Shown here: positions 55,687-64,000 of the stretch, one piece after another
How the letters are laid out: the number at the start of each line of letters is the position of its first letter
Numbering within the stretch: position 1 is the first letter of the stretch
Source: Macrostomum hystrix
Taxonomy: Eukaryota; Platyhelminthes; Macrostomidae
NCBI GenBank assembly: GCA_950097015.1
Contig: CATNEN010000030.1
Location: forward strand, 3,457,001-3,521,000
Direction of reading: 5' to 3'
DNA length: 64,000 nt
The notes under the pieces: generated by a model
Seen by the model: the letters and a program-made list of their open reading frames with translations, nothing else
Databases searched by the model: none
What the model was told of the DNA's origin: nothing
Translations under genes and position numbers: made by a program

Positions 55687-58600
55687 TCAAGAACCCACAC
55701 GAAACAGCAGCAGCCAGTAGGCCGCATTAACTGCCACAAACGACACCGGGAACAGGCACCTGGCGGCCCGATCGATCTTGGACTCGGAGTTCGGCTGTCC
55801 GGCATTGGCCAGAGGTGGCCAGTTGCTGTCAGATCTTATCGGGGCATATCTGCGATCGCCGCGAAGGCAGTCAGTGAACATGCGCAGGCATGACTGGTTG
55901 CTATGGGCAACGCGGCTGGTTTGAAGCTTGGCGCCGTTGACAACAGCAGCGGAGTCTAGCGGTGCCTCACGGCGGGGAATCTCCACGTTGCCAGCCTTGG
56001 TGAAGTAGTTGACTCCAGCGTACTCCAGCAGGGCTGAGAACACAAAGAAGAAGCAGATGAGCAGGAAGATGTCCATGGCGGTGGCGTAGGGAACTTTTGG
56101 CAGACCCATTCGACCTGTCAGGCTGATGGTCACGCTAGTCAGCAGGGCTGTGATGCCTGCAATTGTTATTTATCATTCCTGGGTCCAGCAAAGTACATCA
56201 TCGGACAAGCTCTGGATGGGCTTGTTCTAATGTCATTGTTTTATCATTTTCATAGCCCGAAATCAATGAGACTCTCACCTAGAGTGACCCTAGCTGGTGT
56301 GGCCTCTCTATTAATCCAGAAGCTGACCCAGGACATGGCCACGGTCATGTAGGACGGCAGGTAAATCTGCAGCACGTAGAACCCTATCATGCGCTCCAGT
56401 GGAATGGTCATGCTCAGCATTTTGCGCTGTTCTAAAATTATCAACGGATCTCTAAAATATTACTCATATTGGGACTTTCTGTTTACGAAGAGTCTGCAGT
56501 AATCATGTGTCACACTCACCTGCGCCAAGCCGGGCTTCAATGTGTGAGAACTCAACCCGATCCGGTCTAAATAGGAACTGAGCCATGGCGGTCACTTCAA
56601 AGCCAAGATTCTTGATACTGGCGTTCACAATTTTGATCGGGATGTTGTACAGGTGCGAGCTGAACTTCGCCTCCTCCCACCACAGGTAGACCAGGTTTTG
56701 TGAGTCGTAGGCGACTGTTTTCATTTGAAGGAAATGGAAGATAGCAATGAGAGCTGTTATTTCGAGAAATCTTAGCTGATCATAAGAAAATAACTGCCCT
56801 TTTGTAATGCGTTAGGAGGGTTCTGAGATATTTTAAGTGGTTGTGGATCATTCTATGAATCGTTGAATATCTCGACGATGCGGACATCAGACGGCTTTGA
56901 AAGTTGGTTCATCGTGAAAGGAGGAAATTTTGAATTAGATTGCTGACTTCCACGAAAATCGGTCATTCGGTTTGGAAGCATTAAGTAGGCAGTGGGTGTT
57001 TCAAATACCGCCGTGTTCTTGCAGGAAAATAGCGTAAAATTACTCGCGAAATTAAGCTGCGCATACACGAGTTACTGCTGACGAATCTAAACCGGTAGCT
57101 TCCATAAAAACTCACAGCTGCCAATCATTAGCAGGCAGGTCTGACTGTCAACAGGAAACCTGCGAAAGTCCATGTGGCACAGCGCTTTCACCGTGAGTCT
57201 GAAATGGAAAGCAAGCTAATTATCGAAAGCTTGCTAGCTAAACAATTCTAAGAAGTAGGAAATTAGTGTCACCACATTGAGAAGAACACAGTGATTCTAA
57301 GAAATAGGAAATTAGTGTCACCACATTGAGTAGAACACAGTGATTCTAAGAAATAGGAAATTAGTGTCACCGCATTGGGAAGAACACAGTGATTCTAAGA
57401 AATAGGAAATTAGTGTCACCACATTGAGTAGAACACAGTGATTCTAAGAAATAGGAAATTAGTGTCACCGCATTGAGAAGAACACAGTGATTCTAAGAAA
57501 TAGGAAATTAGTGTCACCGCATTGAGAAGAACACAGTGATTCTAAGAAATAAGAAATTAGTCTCACCGCATTGAGAACAACACAGTGATTCTAAGAAATA
57601 GGAAATTAGTGTCACCACATTGAGTAGAACACAGTGATTCTAAGAAATAGGAAATTAGTGTCACCGCATTGAGAAGAACACAGTGATTCTAAGAAATATA
57701 GACGGTCATGTAGGACGGCAGGTAAATCTGCCGTTGGTGTCACCGCAATTGAGAAGAACACAGTGATTCTAAATAGGAAATTGGTGTCACCGCATTGAGA
57801 AGAACACAGTGATTCTAAGAAATAGGAAATTAGTGTCACCGCATTGAGAAGAACACAGTGATTCTAAGAAATAGGAAATTAGTGTCACCGCATTGAGAAG
57901 AACACAGTGATTCTAAGAAATAGGAAATTAGTGTCACCGCATTGAGAAGAACACAGTGCCATCAGACTGGATCCTCAGCAGCTTGTTTGGAGTCGTAATC
58001 TCGTGCAACCGGGAGCCCTTGCCGTTGAAGAAGTAGGTGTCCGGTCGCCAGATGCGGCGCAATATGCTGACGCTGACTTTGATCTCATTCTGGCTAGCGT
58101 AGTTTGCGTCAAACTGCAATCGCTTGTCAATCCAGCATTGACGAAAATAGATCTCCATGGCATACATCTGGATAGGAATTCCATTTATAGTGCGTAATAT
58201 TCTTCCTTACTACTCACACTGAGTGTTTCTGCTACTAGTGCATGCATTTTTAATTTCTTCTAGAAATGAAAAATTTTCTAGAAAAATCTAGGAATTTTCC
58301 ATACTTCATACGCTGTAAGTGTTTCAGTTGTTAGTTCTAGGAACTTTCCATACCTCATACTCTGTAAGTGTTTCTGTTGTTAATTCTAGGAATTTTCCAT
58401 ACTACATTCGCTGTAAGTGTTTCAGTTGTTAGTTCTAGGAATTTTCCATACTACATTCGCTGTAAGTGATTCTGTTGTTAGTTCTAGGAATTTTCCATAC
58501 TACATTCGCTGTAAGTGTTTCTGTTGTTAGTTCTAGGAATTTTCCATACTACATTCGCTGTAAGTGTTTCTGTTGTTAGTTCTAGGAATTTTCCATACTA

Positions 58601-60748
58601 CATTTGCTGTAAGTGTTTCAGTTGTTAGTTCTAGGAATTTTCCATACTACATTCGCTGTAAGTGTTTCTGTTGTTAGTTCTAGGAATTTTCCATACTACA
58701 TTCGCTGTAAGTGTTTCTGTTGTTAGTTCTAGGAATTTTCCATACTACATTTGCTGTAAGTGTTTCAGTTGTTAGTTCTAGGAATTTTCCATACTACATT
58801 CGCTGTAAGTGTTTCTGTTGTTAGTTCTAGGAATTTTCCATACTACATTCGCTGTAAGTGTTTCTGTTGTTAGTTCTAGGAATTTTCCATACTACATTTG
58901 CTGTAAGTGTTTCAGTTGTTAGTTCTAGGAATTTTCCATACTACATTCGCTGTAAGTGTTTCTGTTGTTAGTTCTAGGAATTTTCCATACTACATTTGCT
59001 GTAAGTGTTTCAGTTGTTAGTTCTAGGAATTTTCCATACTACATTCGCTGTAAGTGTTTCAGTTGTTAGTTCTAGGAATTTTCCATACTACATTCGCTGT
59101 AAGTGTTTCTGTTGTTAGTTCTAGGAATTTTCCATACTACATTCGCTGTAAGTGTTTCTGCAATAATAATGACATGTACAAATATATAAAGTGTTTTTAT
59201 AACTACGTATGTTACCACTACCTGCACTTTACCCCACACGCGTGCGCTAGAATATTAAAATGCTAATTGGTATTTTGCTGTGAGTAAAATTTATGACAAA
59301 GAATCGTGTCAACAAGCATTCGACTATCGCAAAAAGCACTCACCATTTGCTCTTCATCAATAGGACCAAGATTTTTTATGAGCATGTTGACCGACACAGC
59401 CACCGGATCGTTATCTGCCAAGTATTTTTCTTACTTAGATGATCACAAGCGTTACTATTACGCGAGTTTGTTTATTTTTGTTGTTATAATTGTACAAAAC
59501 AGCTTACATTCGTAAGGGCGAGAATTCAAGTGTAACATGAATACTAAAAAATCATGCTTCCGGTTCCCAACTTTCCTTCCTGAGTTTTCACACACCTGTG
59601 ATTGGAATATACAAGTATTAATAAGGAGTAAGGAGTCTTACTCCTTAGATTTCTAACCTGATTTATTGAGAATAATCTTTGATGTCAAACACTTTTTCAG
59701 TTTTTTCTGGATTTTTTTTGATGGCGTGACTTAACGGTTTAAATTTTCTATACTGTGTGATTTGTTCTGTGAAAGACCATACATGAAATATTCTTCTGTG
59801 GTCAGTCAGAACATCAAGAGATTGTTTTTTTGTTACTTCATACTAATTGAAGATAATTAAGGTTCAAAACCTGTGCTAATTTATCTCATTTCACTCGAGG
59901 ACGTTAGTAACTAGTTGTATCTTACAATTTAAATAGGCTACAATTAAATTTTAATGACTAAAAACAGAACTTTAATTGAAGAAATCATATATTGATGCAA
60001 ATAAAAGCAAAACTCGGGTTAATTCGTTCGCCTCTCGCACAAAGGTCCCTGAGCTCGATTCCGCGGCGAGGCCACATTTATTTGGGGAGCCATGGCTTGG
60101 GGGTTTGTCGTGTAATTTACGCCCTTGAGGGCCAAACTCCAAGGTACAGTGAAAGCGTACACTGCCTGACGAGGAATGAGAAAGTCAGGGCAGATGTACA
60201 CACCAGTGTGATTGTGTCTGCGTACGGTACGAGCTATCTATGTTCGTGTGCTCGGGAGTCAGCGAAATGGGCAGAATTGCCTCCTCGCTGGCTGCGGGTT
60301 GATCGAATGTCACCAAATGATGTGATGTGCCATTGCCCATGACAATTCTGCAAACATTATCATTTTGATTGTTACTTTTGCTTCTCGTATAGAAAATATA
60401 CTTGCTAGATCCATTATTAAAGAATCCCAGTGAATGAGGATGATTTCAGTTTTTGGAGTTTTGAGTAAGTACGGCAATTTCACTAAAAACGGTTCTCCAA
60501 ATTTTCGATTTCTCACCGACAACCTCCCGCTCGCCAGTGGCATTGTTCCACCGCATGTCCAGGCCGGGCCGCAGGTTGCTGTCGTATCGGGCCGCGGCCA
60601 AAATCCTGTCCAGCACGCGGGACACTCGCACAAGTTGGGACGCTGGATCAGCCTCATCTAGAGCTGGGCTGGAGGCAGCCCGGCAGATGAGCATTTTGAG
60701 TAGGCTACAAAGATTTTGGCATGTTCCACGAGTCATAAGAGTCGGCAT
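55687..60748 (-). CDS. Cys-loop ligand-gated anion channel subunit (GABA-A receptor alpha-like), 7 exons
   Basis: Minus-strand exons 60748-60517, 59414-59344, 58167-57938, 57198-57116, 56714-56520, 56431-56279 and 56156-55687 give 477 aa with all phases consistent. The extracellular domain has [31 protein letters not shown] and [13 protein letters not shown]. The signature Cys loop is C185-C199 with 13 residues between and FPVD inside. TM1 has SWVSFWI; TPAR (316-318) before TM2 is the anion-selectivity motif. [11 protein letters not shown] and [15 protein letters not shown] in TM3 match GABA-A alpha subunits closely, but glycine or glutamate-gated relatives cannot be excluded. TM4 is near the C terminus. 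It would form a pentameric chloride channel at synapses. No clear signal peptide is visible, so a 5' exon is probably missing. Introns 2 and 3 hold 49-bp minisatellites. Confidence 0.93.
57240..57937 (-). repeat. 49-bp minisatellite made from an exon end and its 5' splice site (channel intron 3)
   Basis: About 14 units. On the gene strand each unit contains CACTGTGTTCTTCTCAATGC plus G, identical to the last 21 nt of exon 3, then GTGACACTAATTTCC, the start of intron 3, then TATTTCTTAG. The array directly abuts the exon end at 57938. CCGCATT and CCACATT variants alternate in part. A 30-bp foreign insertion lies at 57702-57731. Confidence 0.95.
57702..57731 (+). repeat. 30-bp exact copy of exon 6 sequence inside the intron 3 array
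   Basis: 57702-57731 (ACGGTCATGTAGGACGGCAG and the next 10 bases) is identical to 56341-56370 in the TM1-coding exon, same orientation, about 1.36 kb away. Flanking bases differ on both sides. Confidence 0.95.
58290..59160 (-). repeat. 49-bp minisatellite in channel intron 2
   Basis: About 18 units with plus-strand core TAGGAATTTTCCATACTACA then TTCGCTGTAAGTG. CTG/CAG and TTCGC/TTTGC variants recur as pairs. On the gene strand each unit holds ACACTTACAG, a 3'-splice-site-like motif. Period equals that of the unrelated array in intron 3. Confidence 0.96.
60010..60330 (+). mobile_element. tRNA-derived SINE, family B (channel intron 1)
   Basis: TTCGCCTCTCGCACAAAGGT and CCTGAGCTCGATTCCGCGGC form the tRNA-like head. 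GGGGGTTTGTCGTGTAATTT and ACGCCCTTGAGGGCC match the antisense copy at 53570-53775. A GT-rich tail with GTGTGATTGTGTCTGCGTAC follows. It lies antisense to the channel gene. Confidence 0.85.
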
Positions 60749-61692
60749 ATTTTGTAACCCAAGTGTTTTAGCAGGGGTGAATTAAACAGTAGAAAGACAA
60801 CGGGGATATTTCAAATACACACATAAAACAGTCAGCCAATCGCCATGAAATTTTCCGCTCTGTCCGATGAAACAACTTCCAGAATCACAAAACATCGGCA
60901 TCGTCAAGATATTCAACGATTCTGCTCCGAAAAAACCACCAATATAGGCGATATGTAAACATGTCGGCTATCATCGTTTACTATTTTACTCGTAGATTAA
61001 ATAGATTGGTAATTTTTTTATTACAGAACTCATATCGATTCGCTATAGTGCTCTATACAGAGCTACTCATTGTTGTCCTTGTCACCAGGACAATCAGAAA
61101 ATAGCGTGGCATTTCTACTGTTAAAGGAAAAATTAAAAACTGCTTTTTCCGAATAAGGCGATCTGGTATTTTCTTACTAAATGAGAACTGCTCAATTACG
61201 GACAATCTGTGTGGGATATTAGGTTTAGGCTTGGAATTCCAATACCAGGATATTTTATCAGATGGACAAGAAAAGTCTGCTTTTAGGATAAGAGAAATTC
61301 ACCAACTGACATTTACTCGCAAAATCGCGTGCAAGGAGAAACAGAGAAATATCGGAAATTGTGTCTACACCCATTGGACTGGCTCATTAATAATGCATTG
61401 AATAATCCACATTTCGGCCTTCTCAAATCTCTGCGACTGAATGAACGGCTTCGATGGTTTCGATAGATCAATAGATCAGTTACTGCCTACGTGAGCTCGT
61501 CTGATCAATGCAATGTACAGGGCAGCCAAACCGTGCAGTGTTGACAATGCACTACAATTTTTTTAATGATAGCAGTTAATGCCTCGTTACTGGTGGCGAC
61601 TTGGGGTACACTTGAAAATTCACACCTTTGCGTTTAAAAGTTTGATTATTTAGTAAAAAACTATATCGAACTCGATAACTCTGTTTCAAATA
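60749..61692. other. Upstream flank of the channel gene
   Basis: No missing signal-peptide exon could be identified. CATCGTCAAGATATTCAACG near 60900 resembles part of repeat D (see 3950 and 28770) and a reversed relative near 56850-56875. Confidence 0.4.
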
Positions 61693-62205
61693 AGAGAGAT
61701 GAGAGGGAGAGAGTTGTGGTGAGAGGGAGAGAGCTGTTGTGAGAGGGAGAGAGCTGTTGTGAGAGGGAGAGAGCTGTGGTGAGAGGGAGAGAGCTGTGGT
61801 GAGAGGGAGAGCTGTGGTGAGAGGGAGAGAGCTGTTGTGAGAGGGAGAGAGCTGTGGTGAGAGGGAGAGCTGTGGTGAGAGGGAGAGAGCTGTTGTGAGA
61901 GGGAGAGAGCTGTTGTGAGAGGGAGAGAGCTGTTGTGAGAGGGAGAGAGCTGTTGTGGGACGGAGAGAGCTGTTGTGAGAGGGAGAGAGCTGTTGTGAGA
62001 GGGAGAGAGCTGTTGTGAGAGGGAGAGAGCTGCGGTGAGAGGGAGAGAGCTGTTGTGAGAGGGAGAGAGCTGCGGTGAGAGGGAGAGAGCTGTTGTGAGA
62101 GGGAGAGAGCTGCGGTGAGAGGGAGAGAGCTGTTGTGAGAGGGAGAGAGCTGCGGTGAGAGGGAGAGAGCTGCGGTGAGAGGGAGAGAGCTGTTGTGGGA
62201 CGGAG
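61693..62205. repeat. 20-bp purine-rich minisatellite (GAGAGCTGTTGTGAGAGGGA)
   Basis: About 26 units; the variable dinucleotide gives CTGTTG, CTGTGG or CTGCGG. The last units alternate CTGTTG and CTGCGG regularly. Confidence 0.97.
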
Positions 62206-62824
62206 ACTTATTATCAGCTATTTCTTCCAAATCGCATCCTTATTAAAACTGTGCTTTGTGAAATCCTCAAGGGTTGTGTACTTTAAACTCGAACTATCAA
62301 ATCAGGAACGCCTGGCTGCGTGATTTCCATCGTAAAAAAGATAACATCACGAGCCAGTGGTAGCAGCAATTTCTGGGGGGTCCATTCCGATGGCAGTGAG
62401 AAGGAGTCAGGTTATTAATTTATCCGAGTTATTCCGAGGTCGCTGTGTCAGTTTCTGCTCGCTCTGGGGAGACATCGCCGTGCTCCGCTTTGAAGTTGCA
62501 GCGCATACTAATTGAATGATGAGGCAGCGGATACTGGACCGCACTTGACTGAACTGCACCAGCGGCAATGCTATGGTACCTCTGGTCCTCTGTTTCTCAA
62601 ATATTCTGCTTGTGGTTTCTTGGATTTCTTAGAAAAGCCCTATTTTGAGCATAGATCTGAGTCAAGCTGGCTTTGACGGGAACAAGGTCTAAGCTTGACA
62701 AGGCAGCGCGTTTGCCTATAAGCTGCATTGCACACATTTGGATTTGAACACGTTGGGTTAACATGATGTCAGTAACAATTGAATCAGCATGGCTTTAGCA
62801 AATCAGAAGCATTTCGTTATCTTC
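62206..62824. other. Unassigned spacer
   Basis: No gene supported. Confidence 0.4.
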
Positions 62825-63730
62825 AAGGTAGACTAGCAATCCATTCTATTCCTTCATCCGTAGGCTAGGCTAGCAATCCATTCTATTCCTTCATCCGTAG
62901 GCTAGACTAGCAATCCATTCTATTCCTTCATCCGTAGGCTAGGCTAGCAATCCATTCTATTCCTTCATCCGTAGGCTAGGCTAGCAATCCATTCTATTCC
63001 TTCATCCGTAGGCTAGGCTAGCAATCCATTCTATTCCTTCATCCATAAGCTAGGCTAGCATCCATTCTATTCCTTCATCCATGGGCTCGGCTAGCAATCT
63101 ATTCTATTCCTTCATCCACGAGATTAGACTAGCAATCCATTCTATTCCTTCATCCATGGGCTAGACTAGCAATCCATTCTATTCCTTCATCCGTAGGCTA
63201 GGCTAGCAATCCATTCTATTCCTTCATCCGTAGGCTAGGATAGCAATCCATTCTATTCCTTCATCCGTAGGCTAGGCTAGCAATCCATTCTATTCCTTCA
63301 TCCATAAGCTAGGCTAGCATCCATTCTATTCCTTCATCCATGGGCTAGGCTAGCAATCCATTCTATTCCTTCATCCATAAGCTAGGCTAGCATCCATTCT
63401 ATTCCTTCATCCATGGGCTCGGCTAGCAATCTATTCTATTCCTTCATCCACGAGATTAGACTAGCAATCCATTCTATTCCTTCATCCGTAGGCTAGGCTA
63501 GCAATCCATTCTATTCCTTCATCCGTAGGCTAGGCTAGCAATCCATTCTATTCCTTCATCCGTAGGCTAGTCTAGCAATCCATTCTATTCCTTCATCCGT
63601 AGGCTAGTCTAGCAATCTATTCTATTCCTTCATCCACGAGATTAGACTAGCAATCCATTCTATTCCTTCATCCACGAGATTAGACTAGCAATCCATTCTA
63701 TTCCTTCATCTGTAGGCTAGACTAGCAATC
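62825..63730. repeat. 37-bp minisatellite with higher-order blocks
   Basis: About 24 units with core CTAGCAATCCATTCTATTCC then TTCATCC and a variable GTAGGCTAGG. A multi-unit block containing CATAAGCTAGGCTAGCATCC and then CACGAGATTAGACTAGC occurs near 63040 and again near 63373, showing block duplication. Confidence 0.97.
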
Positions 63731-64000
63731 ATAACGTTATAACTTAAAAACTTTTTCCAAGCCATGCCAATGTATTTTTTTCGAGAATTTTTCTGTACGG
63801 AAGTGACAGGAAAACTTTGACAGAATCAATAAATAGATTTGAGAAAGTTGTTTGAAAGAAAAAAGCTTTTTCAGCTTGGCGTGCGGAATAACTACTCCTT
63901 TTACATCAAGTATACATAGCTAACGAAGGATTGAAAGCTGAAGCACTCACAGAACTGAGACAAGTAGCATTGCTGTTAAGTCCAAATATGTTTATTTGAA
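63731..64000. other. Right-edge unique sequence
   Basis: No gene or repeat recognised before the window ends. Confidence 0.4.

Noticed and set aside
54164-55720. Frames of 300-409 codons (SILPIILYSP)
   Set aside because: 19-bp minisatellite; all three frames are open alike.

Overview
This is a eukaryotic, invertebrate animal genomic window. Spliced genes have GC-rich exons, GT-AG introns and animal-specific families (FAM193, PKA type II regulatory subunit, CCDC78-like kinesin-related protein, Cys-loop anion channel, C-type lectin). They sit in AT-rich DNA packed with minisatellites and transposon debris. The repeat load, the P-element-like transposon, the style of the LINE and Ty3/gypsy remnants and the GC-rich exons suggest a free-living flatworm such as Macrostomum. 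That is an inference; another lophotrochozoan is possible.

Layout. 1-6.2 kb: two large minisatellites and one copy of a dispersed repeat (repeat D). 6.26-9.82 kb: a complete P-element-like DNA transposon with perfect 38-bp terminal inverted repeats, an 8-bp target duplication and an intact 948-codon THAP transposase. 10.3-12.8 kb (-): a single-exon, Gln-rich, possibly N-myristoylated protein of unknown function. 13.9-22.4 kb: minisatellites, a Ty3/gypsy RNase H fragment and gene-poor AT-rich DNA. 23.1-26.9 kb (+): a four-exon FAM193 gene. 28.4-32.3 kb: a second, inverted copy of repeat D, a dead LINE and a tRNA-derived SINE. 32.6-33.5 kb (-): a two-exon secreted C-type lectin/PAN-like protein. 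37.8-39.6 kb (+): a three-exon PKA type II regulatory subunit with SINEs upstream and in intron 2. 40.7-42.2 kb: a purine-rich minisatellite. 43.9-44.5 kb: a hAT-type MITE with a perfect 8-bp target duplication. 45.3-53.9 kb (+): a seven-exon CCDC78-like gene with a degenerate kinesin motor; five of its six introns contain private minisatellites. 54.3-55.6 kb: a pyrimidine-rich minisatellite. 55.7-60.7 kb (-): a seven-exon GABA-A-receptor-alpha-like anion channel. 61.7-63.7 kb: two more minisatellites.

Exon joins were derived by hand from GT/AG sites, reading phase and family alignment. All five spliced models stay in frame to the stop codon. The genes form no operon or obvious pathway. The recurring theme is minisatellite expansion inside introns. 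In the channel gene the 49-bp repeat is built from an exon end plus its 5' splice site and also carries a 3' splice site, giving an array of about 14 potential 24-nt in-frame microexons. This is the most unusual structure in the window.
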